NCBI GenBank assembly: GCA_963817335.1 | Contig: CAWFNX010000005.1 | Location: 620,001 to 684,000, forward strand | Origin: AV40 sp963817335 | GTDB taxonomy: Bacteria > Verrucomicrobiota > Verrucomicrobiia > Chthoniobacterales > UBA10450 | DNA: 64,000 bases | Direction: 5' to 3' | In this document: positions 34,109-42,273 of the stretch, piece after piece | How positions within the stretch are numbered: the first letter of the stretch is position 1 | Layout: every line of letters begins with the position of its first letter | Translations under genes and position numbers: made by a program | The notes under the pieces: generated by a model | Databases searched by the model: none | The model's input: the letters and a program-made list of their open reading frames with translations, nothing else | What the model was told of the DNA's origin: nothing

Positions 34109-35158
34109 ATGACTGCGAAAACGAAGGCATACGCGGCTCCATCAGCGAAATCGCCGCTTGAGCCAATCTCATTTACTCGCCGCGACGTTTTGCCTAACGA
34201 CGTCAAGATCGACATTCTGTTTTGCGGTGTCTGTCACTCGGATATTCACACTGCGCGCAACGAATGGGGAGGTACAACGACCTACCCCTGCGTCCCGGGT
34301 CATGAAATCGTCGGGCGCGTGGTGGCGGTGGGTCGCGAGGTCAAAAAATTCAAGGAAGGCGACTTGGCAGCGGTGGGATGCATGGTCGACGCCTGTCGCG
34401 ATTGTCATAGCTGCCACGAAAATCTCGAGCAATTCTGCGAAGACGTCGTTTTTACTTATAACAGCCCGGACGAACACACCGGCGGTGTCACTTACGGGGG
34501 TTATTCAACGAATATCGTCGTGGACGAAAACTTCGTTCTCCAAGTGCGAAATGGGATCGACCTGGCGGCGGCCGCCCCGTTGTTGTGCGCTGGAATCACG
34601 ACGTATTCGCCATTGCGACACTGGAAAATCGGCAAAGGACACACGGTGGGTGTGGTCGGCTTGGGCGGGCTCGGTCATATGGCGGTCAAATTCGCGAATG
34701 CATTTGGCACACACGTAATTCTGTTTACCACGTCGAAGGGCAAGACCGAGGATGCGAAACGTCTTGGCGCGCACGAAGTCGTGATTTCCAAGGACGAGGA
34801 CGCGATGAATGCGCATGCCAAGAGCTGCGATTTCATCATCGATACGGTTTCGGCGAAACACGACATCGATTCCTATCTCAATCTGCTAAAACGGGACGGA
34901 ACCTTGTGCTTGCTCGGGGTGCCGCCAGAGCCAGTGCCAGTGGGCGCGTTCAGCCTGATTCGCTGGCGTCATCGTCTGGCCGGTTCGCTGATTGGTGGAA
35001 TTGCCGAGACTCAGGAGATGCTCGATTTTTGCGCCGAGCGCGGCATCACCTGCGACATCGAGAAAATCAACGCCGATTACATTAACGAAGCCTACGGGCG
35101 AATGCTGCGCAGCGACGTGAAGTACCGTTTCGTGATCGATATCGGGTCCCTTCGGTAA
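34109..35158 (+). CDS. Zinc-dependent NAD(P) alcohol dehydrogenase (CAD/YahK-like)
   Basis: A 349-residue medium-chain dehydrogenase. Catalytic zinc ligands are in FCGVCHSDIHTARNEWG and VPGHEIVGRVVAVG; the structural zinc lobe has four cysteines in GCMVDACRDCHSCHENLEQFC. The Rossmann motif is VGVVGLGGLGHMAVKFA. The pattern is that of cinnamyl-alcohol/YahK-type aldehyde reductases, which reduce a broad range of aldehydes with NADPH. No pathway partner is adjacent. Start ATG at 34109; the gene ends before a palindromic element shared with the convergent SDR gene. Confidence 0.9.
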   Translation: MTAKTKAYAAPSAKSPLEPISFTRRDVLPNDVKIDILFCGVCHSDIHTARNEWGGTTTYPCVPGHEIVGRVVAVGREVKKFKEGDLAAVGCMVDACRDCHSCHENLEQFCEDVVFTYNSPDEHTGGVTYGGYSTNIVVDENFVLQVRNGIDLAAAAPLLCAGITTYSPLRHWKIGKGHTVGVVGLGGLGHMAVKFANAFGTHVILFTTSKGKTEDAKRLGAHEVVISKDEDAMNAHAKSCDFIIDTVSAKHDIDSYLNLLKRDGTLCLLGVPPEPVPVGAFSLIRWRHRLAGSLIGGIAETQEMLDFCAERGITCDIEKINADYINEAYGRMLRSDVKYRFVIDIGSLR

Positions 35159-35159
35159 T

Positions 35160-35217
35160 TGTAGGCCGTTTCTGTGAAACGGCGGGCGAGATCGGCGTCT
35201 GACACAGACGCCCTACA
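35160..35217. repeat. TGTAGG...CCCTACA double-hairpin element
   Basis: GCCGTTTCTGTGAAACGGC and GGCGTCTGACACAGACGCC stems lie between TGTAG and CTACA ends, exactly filling the gap between the convergent adh and SDR genes. Likely works as a bidirectional terminator. Confidence 0.85.
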
Positions 35218-35220
35218 AGC

Positions 35221-35976
35221 CTACCCCATATAGAAACCGCCGTTTACGTTTAGAACATGGCCAGTGACGTAGCTGGCCATCGGCGAGGCCAGAAACAATG
35301 CGGCGTCGACAATTTCGTGGACGTCGCCCAGGCGGCCGAGTGGAATTTGTTTTTTGAAGTTTTCGGTCACTTCGTCCGGCATTCCTTTGCTCATCCCGAC
35401 GTCGATGAATCCCGGCGCGATGGCGTTGACGGTAATGTTTTGGCGGGCCAACTCTCGCGCGGAGACTTTGGTCAGGGCAATGATCGCCGCCTTGCTGGAC
35501 GAATAATTCGCCTGGCCGAACAGTCCCATTTGGCCGCTGACCGACGACATGTTGATCACGCGCCCGCCGTTGCGCAAAACCGGCATTGCTTTTTGGGTAA
35601 CGTTGAATGTGCCGGCCAGGTTCACGCGAATGATGCCCTCAAATTCTTCGAGCGTCATTTTCTTGATCGTTCGGTCGCGAATGATCCCGGAGTTGTTCAC
35701 CAAAACGTCAAGGCCGCCGCGCTGATCCTGGATTTCCTTCATCATCGCCTCGACCTGATCAGGCCGGGTGACGTCGCAGTCGATCAACAGCGGGTCCTTC
35801 AGATCTTTGGCCACACTTTGGGCGTCGGCTTTGTTTTGTCCCTGAGGGTCGGTGAAATAATTGACCACGCATCTTGCCCCACGTTTGCCGAAGGCCTTGA
35901 TCATCTCGGCGCCGATGCCGCGCGAGCTCCCGGTGACCAGCACAACTTTTCCTGTGAAATCCAGCGGATTATCCAT
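35221..35976 (-). CDS. SDR-family 3-oxoacyl/acetoacetyl-CoA reductase-like protein
   Basis: A 251-residue short-chain dehydrogenase. The cofactor motif is TGSSRGIG at 15-22, NNSG at 94-97, and the catalytic set is Ser145 (NMSSVSG), Tyr158 and Lys162 (YSSSK). The ending MASYVTGHVLNVNGGFYMG is typical of FabG/PhaB proteins. It would reduce 3-oxoacyl-ACP or acetoacetyl-CoA with NADPH, or run in reverse in acyl-CoA catabolism. The isolated location next to CoA-mutase genes rather than fab genes favours a catabolic or polyester role; that is inference. Confidence 0.88.
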   Translation of the reverse strand: MDNPLDFTGKVVLVTGSSRGIGAEMIKAFGKRGARCVVNYFTDPQGQNKADAQSVAKDLKDPLLIDCDVTRPDQVEAMMKEIQDQRGGLDVLVNNSGIIRDRTIKKMTLEEFEGIIRVNLAGTFNVTQKAMPVLRNGGRVINMSSVSGQMGLFGQANYSSSKAAIIALTKVSARELARQNITVNAIAPGFIDVGMSKGMPDEVTENFKKQIPLGRLGDVHEIVDAALFLASPMASYVTGHVLNVNGGFYMG

Positions 35977-35984
35977 TTTTTGCA

Positions 35985-36062
35985 GTTAGTGATTTAATGA
36001 TTTAGCGATTTAACGATTGCAATGCTAAATCACTAAATCATTGAATCGTTAACTCGTTAAAT
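35985..36062. repeat. Inverted tandem-word element (gatttagcgatttaacgatt type)
   Basis: The left arm GTTAGTGATTTAATGATTTA with further CGATTTA words pairs with the right arm TAAATCACTAAATCATTGAA and TCGTTAAC words. It occupies most of the 91-bp divergent promoter region between the SDR and mutase-chaperone genes and abuts the latter's start. A half copy (TTTAGCGATTTAGCGATA) lies at 54841-54856. Confidence 0.8.
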
Positions 36063-36067
36063 TTGTC

Positions 36068-37258
36068 ATGTCTGCGCCTATTCGAGTTTTAACCGCGGTC
36101 CCGATCTGTGACGGGCACGATAGCGCGATCAACACCATCAATCTCGAATTCATTCGGCATGGAATCGAGGTTGTTTACCTCGGTTATCACCGCCCCGTCG
36201 GCGACATCGTTCGGGCCGCAATCCAGGAAGACGTGCGCGCGATCGGAATTTCCAGTTACAACGGCGGCCACATCGAATTTTTCGCCGAAGTTGTGGATCT
36301 TCTCCGCAGGAAAGGCGCCGACGACATCAAGGTTTTCGGCGGTGGCGGCGGAACGATCACCCACGACGATGCCAAGATTATGCGACGAAAAGGAGTGGAC
36401 GAAATTTTCTTCGCCGGCACTTCGCTTGAAGACATGGTGAGATTCGTTCACGACCGCTACGGCAAGCCTCGAGGTAAGAGAGTTAAGCCCAAGTCCGCTG
36501 AGCATGAGCTCGCGCACAAATTGACCGAGATTGAAGATGCAAAAGGGAAAATCCGAAATCCGAAATCCGAAATCCGAAAAGCAAAGGTGATCGGTTTTAC
36601 TGGGCCGGGTGGCGCGGGCAAAACGACGCTCATCGACGAGCTGGTGCTTCGGTTTCTGAATGAAGATTCGAAGTCGCGTATCGCGATTTTATCGCATGAC
36701 CCAAGCGTAATTGGGGAGGGGGCACTGCTTGGCGATCGCGCGACCATGATCAATTCCCAAAACGATCGCGTGTTTATGCGCAGCATGGCTACGCGGGGGC
36801 AGGCGGGTGGATTGTCGCCCGCGACGAAGGATTGTCTCGCTCTGCTCGCAGGCTCGGATTTCGACTACGTCATCATCGAAACAGTCGGTACTGGACAGGA
36901 AGCGATGCCGTTTCAAAAAAACGGAATTGTGGATCAAACCATCTTGGTGATGAATCCCGATTACGGCAGCCGGTTGCAGCTGCAGAAAATCGTGATGCTC
37001 GACCTGGCTGACATCGTCGTTGTGAACAAGAGCGATTTGCAGCGCGCGAAGACCGCGCACACGGAAATCGAGCAACGACTCGAGCAAAATCGGCCTGCCC
37101 GCCGTAGCCTTGGCGAAGGCGGGCGCAAGCAACTACTAGTGGACACGGTGGCAAAACGTCATCGCGACTCTGGCGTCGATCGCTTGTTCGATTTAATTTG
37201 TGATGGTCCGCGGACATCGCAGCGCGATGTCCCTACCAAGAAACGGAGGAAGAAATGA
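36068..37258 (+). CDS. B12-binding domain fused to MeaB-like GTPase (IcmF N-terminal part)
   Basis: 396 residues. Positions 5-135 are a cobalamin-binding domain with the cobalt-ligand region ICDGHDSAI (His17), SSYNGGHIEF and VFGGGGGTI. Positions 172-390 are a G3E GTPase of the MeaB/MeaI type with Walker A TGPGGAGKTTL at 178-188 and VIIETVGTGQEAM. This is the N-terminal order of IcmF, where the chaperone loads B12 on the mutase domain, here encoded by the next gene with a 4-bp ATGA overlap. The inter-domain linker (161-171, RNPKSEIRK) and two later spots are translated repeat DNA. The natural substrate could be isobutyryl-, butyryl- or methylmalonyl-CoA. Confidence 0.88.
   Translation: MSAPIRVLTAVPICDGHDSAINTINLEFIRHGIEVVYLGYHRPVGDIVRAAIQEDVRAIGISSYNGGHIEFFAEVVDLLRRKGADDIKVFGGGGGTITHDDAKIMRRKGVDEIFFAGTSLEDMVRFVHDRYGKPRGKRVKPKSAEHELAHKLTEIEDAKGKIRNPKSEIRKAKVIGFTGPGGAGKTTLIDELVLRFLNEDSKSRIAILSHDPSVIGEGALLGDRATMINSQNDRVFMRSMATRGQAGGLSPATKDCLALLAGSDFDYVIIETVGTGQEAMPFQKNGIVDQTILVMNPDYGSRLQLQKIVMLDLADIVVVNKSDLQRAKTAHTEIEQRLEQNRPARRSLGEGGRKQLLVDTVAKRHRDSGVDRLFDLICDGPRTSQRDVPTKKRRKK
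36549..36581. repeat. Four tandem CCGAAAT words in the MeaB-like gene
   Basis: AATCCGAAATCCGAAATCCG and onward is a run of the heptamer CCGAAAT, in frame in the linker between the B12 and GTPase domains, where it encodes RNPKSEIRK. Confidence 0.8.
37093..37126. repeat. In-frame palindrome GCCTGCCCGCC...GGCGGGC
   Basis: GCCCGCC-GTAGCCTTGGCGAA-GGCGGGC is a stem-loop inside the GTPase domain coding sequence. It encodes RPARRSLGEGGRK and looks like an insertion between helix residues and the QLLVDT strand. Confidence 0.75.
37205..37237. repeat. Palindromic element near the end of the MeaB-like gene
   Basis: GGTCCGCGGACATCGCAGCG and then CGATGTCCCTACC form GGACATCG/CGATGTCC arms. It encodes the tail GPRTSQRDVPT just before the overlap with the mutase gene. 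Confidence 0.65.
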
Positions 37259-39093
37259 GCAAACTCGGACAAGTCGTTGAGTCGGTTGATAAGTATAACC
37301 AGTTCGTTCTCGATCAAGTGAAGCGCGCGCGCACCGATACGGAATTCGGGCGCGATCTACTCGGGCGCTGGAACGATATCAAAGCAAAAATCCCGACCAC
37401 GCGGACCCCCACCGGGATTCCGCTGCCGCGGCTGGCCTTGCCCGAGATCGACGAGCCGGGGGAGATCGCGCGGTATTTATTTGGGGAAGGACTTCCGGGC
37501 GAATTTCCGTATTTGAACGGCGCGTATCGCGAAATGTATCTCGAGCCGATCCGCGAAGTTGAAAGCTTCGACAAGAACGGGAAAGCTGTAGCGGCGGGCG
37601 TGTCGCCCGCTAATCGGTCTAAAAAGCAGCCGACACGGCTGCCTCTACAGGAAGAACCGACCCGGTTGTTTTCGGGCTTGATGCTCGCCGAAGACACCAA
37701 CGAGCGTTTTCATTTTCTCAGCGCACATCAACGCTCGAAACGTCTCAGCACCGCGTTCGACGGACCAACTCTCTACGGGATCGATAGCGACGAAGACGGC
37801 GTGTTCGGGAAAATCGGCGAGGGGGGAGTGGCGATCGATACGGTGGAGGACATGGTCCGGCTTTATGACGGATTCGACCTCGGCTCGCCAGATTTCTCGG
37901 CGTCGATGACGATTAGCGGTCCGGCGCCGATCATTATGGCGATGTACATCGCCGCGGCGAAGCGGCGATTCGGTCCAAGCGTCGTTCCAAAACTGCGGGG
38001 CACGGTTCAGGCCGACATTTTCAAGGAAGTCCAGGCCCAGAACGAAACTATTTTCCCGATCGAGCCGTCGCTCCGGTTTCTAACCGACATGGTCGAATTC
38101 ACCAGCCGAGAAATGCCGCGCTGGTATCCAATTTCGATCAGCGGTTATCATATTGGCGAAGCGGGCTCGACCCCCGTTCAGCAAGCGGCCTACACACTTT
38201 CGAATGGATTCGCTTACGCCGAAATGTTCGCTGCCCGGGGACTGCCGGTGGACCAGTTTGGTCCGCGCCTTTCCTTCTTCCTCGATTGCGGGCTCGACGC
38301 GGAATACATCGCGCTCGCGCGGGTGTCGCGCCGGATTTGGGCGATCGGCATGCGCGAGGTGTTTGGCGCCGGACCAAAAGCGCAACTTTATAAATTGCAC
38401 ACCCAAACCAGCGGTCGCTCACTAATTGCGGCGGAGTTCAAAAACAATCTCACCCGAACCGCGACGGAACTGATCCTTTCCTACATGAACGCGACCAATT
38501 CCTGCCACTCAAACAGCGCGGACGAACCGTTTACCACGCCGAGCGAGGAGTGGATCCGGCTTGCCGCGCACGGCCAGGCAATCCTGCTCGAAGAGTCCGG
38601 GATGTTTAAGCACACGATGAACATGTTGAGTGGCTCGCCCGGAATGAAAGCGGTCGAGCGCGCAGTGGAGGCAGCGATTCTCGAAGAATTCCGCGAGATC
38701 GAACGACTCGGCGGAGTTCTTGCAGCAGTGGAGGACCGTTATCAACGCAGTCAGATCCAAAATGCGGCCCATCGATACGAACAGCAGATTTACGATGGGA
38801 CGCGCCCGATCATCGCGCTCAACAAATACCGCAACGGCAGTGACGAAGATACGCCGGAAGTGAAACTCGCGCGCACACCGCGAAAGAAACAGCAATTACA
38901 GGTCGATCGACTGACGAAGTTCAAAAAGAAAAACGCGGACAAGTCCAAACGCGCGCTCGATAAACTTGCGGCCGTGGTGGAGAGCCGGAAGAATTGCTTC
39001 CCGGCCCTGCTCGATGCGGTCGAAGTCTGTTCGTTAGGCCAGATCACTGGCCGTTTGCAGGAAGTCGTCGGCCGATTCCGGCCGATGGTTTGA
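37255..39093 (+). CDS. B12-dependent acyl-CoA mutase, catalytic subunit (IcmF-like, split)
   Basis: A 612-residue (beta/alpha)8 mutase domain. Segments matching IcmF are PGEFPYLNGAYREMY (81-95), RFHFLSAHQRSKRLSTAFDG and TLYGIDSDEDGVFGKIGEGG, then GTVQADIFKEVQAQNE, ISISGYHIGEAGSTPVQQ and QTSGRSL. It rearranges the carbon skeleton of an acyl-CoA, using B12 bound by the partner encoded just upstream (4-bp overlap). Residues 111-134 (AVAAGVSPANRSKKQPTRLP and onward) are an in-frame palindromic insertion between the N-terminal arm and the barrel. I cannot assign substrate among isobutyryl-, hydroxyisobutyryl- and methylmalonyl-CoA from the residues alone. No epimerase is nearby. Confidence 0.88.
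   Translation: MSKLGQVVESVDKYNQFVLDQVKRARTDTEFGRDLLGRWNDIKAKIPTTRTPTGIPLPRLALPEIDEPGEIARYLFGEGLPGEFPYLNGAYREMYLEPIREVESFDKNGKAVAAGVSPANRSKKQPTRLPLQEEPTRLFSGLMLAEDTNERFHFLSAHQRSKRLSTAFDGPTLYGIDSDEDGVFGKIGEGGVAIDTVEDMVRLYDGFDLGSPDFSASMTISGPAPIIMAMYIAAAKRRFGPSVVPKLRGTVQADIFKEVQAQNETIFPIEPSLRFLTDMVEFTSREMPRWYPISISGYHIGEAGSTPVQQAAYTLSNGFAYAEMFAARGLPVDQFGPRLSFFLDCGLDAEYIALARVSRRIWAIGMREVFGAGPKAQLYKLHTQTSGRSLIAAEFKNNLTRTATELILSYMNATNSCHSNSADEPFTTPSEEWIRLAAHGQAILLEESGMFKHTMNMLSGSPGMKAVERAVEAAILEEFREIERLGGVLAAVEDRYQRSQIQNAAHRYEQQIYDGTRPIIALNKYRNGSDEDTPEVKLARTPRKKQQLQVDRLTKFKKKNADKSKRALDKLAAVVESRKNCFPALLDAVEVCSLGQITGRLQEVVGRFRPMV
37587..37649. repeat. In-frame TGTAGCGG...CTCTACA element in the mutase gene
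   Basis: GCGGGCG-TGT-CGCCCGC and GCAGCCG-ACA-CGGCTGC stems lie between TGTAG and CTACA ends. The 63 bp are a multiple of three and stay in frame, adding about 21 residues. Confidence 0.9.
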
Positions 39094-39162
39094 CTAGACA
39101 GGATTAACAGGATTTGCCGGATTCCGCAGAATCATCCTGTTAATCCAGTGAATCCTGTCTAG
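39094..39162. repeat. Inverted element CTAGACAGGATTAACAGG...CCTGTCTAG
   Basis: The left arm CTAGACAGGATTAACAGGAT pairs with the right arm ATCCTGTTAATCCAGTGAAT then CCTGTCTAG. Each arm holds two copies of an AGGATT word. It lies directly after the mutase stop codon and before the MFS gene and may end the mutase transcript. Confidence 0.85.
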
Positions 39163-39173
39163 TTCTAGTCGCG

Positions 39174-40469
39174 ATGCCTATCGGACCCGGAGATGCCGGA
39201 GAAAGCGCGCGCAGTCGGATTGCGTGGCGGCTCCTCCCGTTTCTTTTCCTGCTTTACGTCGCGAATTATCTCGACCGCACGAATATCGCCTACGCGACGC
39301 TCGGGATGAAAGGCGATCTTGGCCTGAACGATTCGGTATTCGGCACCGCCAGCGGGATTTTCTTTATCGGATATTTCGCATTGCAGGTTCCCGGCGCGTT
39401 GCTGGTTGAACGCTGGAGCGCGCGGTGGTTGTTGTCGCTGACCCTGATCACCTGGGGAGCGCTGACCACGCTGACCGGTTTTGTCCATAGCGCCCACCAA
39501 CTTTACGGTGCGCGGTTTCTTTTGGGCGCTGCGGAGGCTGGGTTTTTCCCGGGCGTGATCGTTTACCTTTCGCACTGGTTTATTTACCAGGACCGCGCCA
39601 AAGCGATCGCGCGATTTATGGCCGCCATTCCGATCGGTTTCATGATCGGGGGACCGATTGCCGGAAGTATTCTGAAGGTCCATTGGTTAAATATTGTCGG
39701 GTGGCGCTGGCTTTTTCTCTTGGAAGGCGCTCCCGCAATTGTCTTTGGAACCCTTGCCTTATTTGTTTTGCCCGATCGGCCTAACGAAGTGCAGTGGCTG
39801 CGCTCGGATGAGCGCGATTGGTTACAGTCCCGCCTCGATGAGGAACGCCGCGCGAAAGGGCACCTCGAACACATGACCATCTGGCAGGCGCTGCGAAATC
39901 CGTCGGTTCTAATTCTGACCGCCGGCCTGTTTTTCACTTACACCGGTGGCTACGCGTTTTGGTTTTGGATGCCGACCATGTTGCAACGGCTCAGTGGATG
40001 GACCGACGTTTCGAAAATCGGGTGGATCGGCGCCGTTCCGTTTATCGGCGGCCTCGTTGGAATGTTGCTGCTTGGATGGAATTCCGATCGAACGGGCGAG
40101 CGGCGTTGGCATTTTGCCATTCCCCAGCTGACCGCAGCCGCGGCATTTATTGGGTGGCTCGCTCTTCCGCATTCTAACGTCTTGCTGGTGATTCTCTTTA
40201 CCTTCGCCGGCTTCGGCACCGTTGCCTACTTGCCGTCATTTTGGGCATTGCCGTCCGCATTTCTAAGCAGTTCTGCAGCGGCGGCGGCGGTTGGATTTAT
40301 CAACTGCACGGCCAGTATTGGCGGATATTTTGGCCCGAAAATCATCGGCGATATCAGTCAGCGCACCGGTTCATTCAACGGCGGATTTGCCGTTATGATC
40401 GCCTGTTTCGTGATCGCGTCGGTCCTGGTGCTGGTTTGTCCCCGAGAAAAAATTCGGCAAGCGCTGTGA
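39174..40469 (+). CDS. MFS transporter, anion:cation symporter-like
   Basis: A 431-residue carrier with twelve predicted helices. The opening LLPFLFLLYVANYLDRTNIAYA and the later WFIYQDRAKAIARFMAAIPIG match the ACS (phthalate/tartrate/glucarate permease) branch of the MFS, which imports organic anions. The central loop RPNEVQWLRSDERDWLQSRL is the usual ACS loop. Given the surrounding CoA and carboxylate catabolism an organic acid substrate is plausible. Start ATG at 39174, downstream of a repeat; its stop overlaps a GTG that starts the CHY zinc finger gene. Confidence 0.88.
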   Translation: MPIGPGDAGESARSRIAWRLLPFLFLLYVANYLDRTNIAYATLGMKGDLGLNDSVFGTASGIFFIGYFALQVPGALLVERWSARWLLSLTLITWGALTTLTGFVHSAHQLYGARFLLGAAEAGFFPGVIVYLSHWFIYQDRAKAIARFMAAIPIGFMIGGPIAGSILKVHWLNIVGWRWLFLLEGAPAIVFGTLALFVLPDRPNEVQWLRSDERDWLQSRLDEERRAKGHLEHMTIWQALRNPSVLILTAGLFFTYTGGYAFWFWMPTMLQRLSGWTDVSKIGWIGAVPFIGGLVGMLLLGWNSDRTGERRWHFAIPQLTAAAAFIGWLALPHSNVLLVILFTFAGFGTVAYLPSFWALPSAFLSSSAAAAAVGFINCTASIGGYFGPKIIGDISQRTGSFNGGFAVMIACFVIASVLVLVCPREKIRQAL

Positions 40470-40795
40470 AGATTCATGGCGTAACCGTCATGGGCGTTGG
40501 AATCGATCAGCAGACGCGATGCGCCCATTATCACAGCGACCACGATATCGTCGCGATCAAGTTCAAATGCTGCGGGAGGTGGTTTTCGTGCCTCCGATGT
40601 CACGCCGAGTTAACCGAACACGCGGTTGAGGTTTCGTCGAAAAAACAATTCGGCGAACGCGCGGTTCTGTGCGGTAAATGCGGACAGGAACTGACTATTT
40701 CCGAGTATCTCGAGTGCGGATCAGTGTGTCCGCATTGCGAGCATCAATTCAATCCAAGCTGTGTCAGCCATCATCACTTCTACTTCGAGATGTGA
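40466..40795 (+). CDS. CHY zinc finger protein
   Basis: A 109-residue protein rich in paired Cys/His: QTRCAHYHSDHDIVAIKFKC, CGRWFSCLRCH, LCGKCGQELT, CPHCEHQFNPSCVSHHHFYF. This is the bacterial CHY zinc finger family, whose cellular role is not established (redox or metal handling has been proposed). The GTG at 40466 overlaps the MFS stop (GTGA), giving the family's usual beginning HGVTVMGVGIDQQTRCAHY; the long frame from 40241 is only a shadow of the MFS gene. Translational coupling with a transporter is unexpected. Confidence 0.85.
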   Translation: MKIHGVTVMGVGIDQQTRCAHYHSDHDIVAIKFKCCGRWFSCLRCHAELTEHAVEVSSKKQFGERAVLCGKCGQELTISEYLECGSVCPHCEHQFNPSCVSHHHFYFEM

Positions 40796-40810
40796 TGTCG
40801 CCACGGACGC

Positions 40811-42169
40811 CTAACTCTTGAGCGCAACTTCGAAAGGCGCGCCAGTCTTTGCGCGGATGTCGTCCACGGTCGCATTCGAATGAATTTCAGTGAGAACCAG
40901 GCCGCCTCCTTCTTTCACTTCGAATACGCACAAATCGGTGATGATCAGATTAACCACGCCCAAACCGGTGATCGGTAGCGTGCATTTCTTCAAAATTTTC
41001 GGGGTGCCGTCCTTGGAGGTGTGTTCCATAACCGCAACGACGCGTTTCACGCCGGCCACGAGGTCCATCGCCCCGCCCGGACCTTTGATCATTTTGCCCG
41101 GAATCATCCAGTTTGCGATGTCGCCGTTATCAGTCACTTCGAATGCACCAAGAATCGCAAGGTCGATATGTCCGCCCCGAATCTGGCCGAACGAATCTGC
41201 GCTCGAGAAAAAGGCGGAGCCCGGCATGGTCGTAATCGTTTGTTTGCCGGCGTTGATCAGATCGGGATCTTCTTGGCCCGGGTTGGGAAACGGCCCGATG
41301 CCTAACAAGCCGTTCTCGGATTGAAGAGTCACGTTCATTCCTTTGGGAATGTAATTGGCCACCAGCGTTGGAATTCCGATGCCGAGATTGACGTAGTAAC
41401 CGTCGCGCAATTCCTGGGCGGCGCGTTTCGCCATCAAATCGCGAATTGGCGATGAAGTCTTCTTGTTTGGATCGGCGCCTTGCACCGTGCGAAATTCAAT
41501 TCGCTTCTCGTACTTCGCGCCCTGAATGATTCGGTTCACGAAGATGCCCGGCGTGTGGACCTGGTCGGGATCAAGCTCGCCGATCTCGACCAGGTGCTCG
41601 ACTTCTGCCACGCAGATTTTACCGCAGGTGGCGATCATCGGGTTAAAGTTTCGCGACGTCTCGCGATAGACGAGGTTTCCGGATTTATCGCCCTTCCACG
41701 CCTTTACGATCGAAAGCTCAGCGGTGATTCCTGGTTCGAGCACGTAATCCGTGTCGCCAAACTTTTTCGTTTCCTTGCCCTCGGTGAGTTTCGTTCCGAA
41801 TCCGGTTCGGGTGTAAAATCCGGGAATTCCAGCGCCACCGGCGCGCAGGCGCTCGGCCAACGTGCCCTGCGGAATCAGCTCCAGTTCCAGCTCTCCAGCG
41901 AGAACCTGCCGTTCGAACTCTTTGTTCTCGCCGACGTAAGAGGCCATAACCTTTTTCACCTGCCGCGCCGGGAGCAGGACTCCCATCCCGAAGTTATCCA
42001 CGCCGGCATTGTTGCCGACAATTGTAAGACCTTTCACTCCGCTTTCGTGCAGGGCGGCGATCAGGTTTTCGGGTATGCCGCACAACCCGAACCCGCCCGC
42101 TGCAATCGTCATGTTGTCGTGAAGCAGGCCATCGAGCGCGGCCTTGGCGTCAGGATAATCTTTGTTCAT
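40811..42169 (-). CDS. 3-oxoacid CoA-transferase, fused A and B subunits
   Basis: A 452-residue family I CoA-transferase with both halves in one chain, as in animal SCOT. Domain A (1-235) has MTIAAGGFGLCGIPENLI and NNAGVDNFGMG; domain B (241-452) has NLGIGIPTLVANYIP and the active-site Glu285 in LQSENGLLGIGP. It exchanges CoA between succinyl-CoA (or acetyl-CoA) and 3-oxoacids such as acetoacetate. Bacterial enzymes are usually two genes (scoA/scoB, atoDA), so the fusion is worth noting. It is divergent from the 2-methylcitrate genes with about 100 bp between. Confidence 0.93.
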   Translation of the reverse strand: MNKDYPDAKAALDGLLHDNMTIAAGGFGLCGIPENLIAALHESGVKGLTIVGNNAGVDNFGMGVLLPARQVKKVMASYVGENKEFERQVLAGELELELIPQGTLAERLRAGGAGIPGFYTRTGFGTKLTEGKETKKFGDTDYVLEPGITAELSIVKAWKGDKSGNLVYRETSRNFNPMIATCGKICVAEVEHLVEIGELDPDQVHTPGIFVNRIIQGAKYEKRIEFRTVQGADPNKKTSSPIRDLMAKRAAQELRDGYYVNLGIGIPTLVANYIPKGMNVTLQSENGLLGIGPFPNPGQEDPDLINAGKQTITTMPGSAFFSSADSFGQIRGGHIDLAILGAFEVTDNGDIANWMIPGKMIKGPGGAMDLVAGVKRVVAVMEHTSKDGTPKILKKCTLPITGLGVVNLIITDLCVFEVKEGGGLVLTEIHSNATVDDIRAKTGAPFEVALKS

Positions 42170-42273
42170 TCAGAAAAGAGTGTGCGCATTTTTCGACCGC
42201 ACGGCAACCCCTCAACCAACTTAGACAACTGCTTGCCGACGCGGTTTTCGTCGGCAGATTGGACGTTCAATTA

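Noticed and set aside
36068..39093. Standard methylmalonyl-CoA mutase MutA/MutB plus MeaB
   Set aside because: Domain order (B12 domain fused to the GTPase, separate catalytic chain) and segments such as RFHFLSAHQRSKRLSTAFDG fit IcmF better, although the substrate is not proven.
40241..40465. Longer N-terminus for the CHY zinc finger protein
   Set aside because: The extra residues are an out-of-frame reading of the MFS gene; the family's normal start aligns with GTG at 40466.
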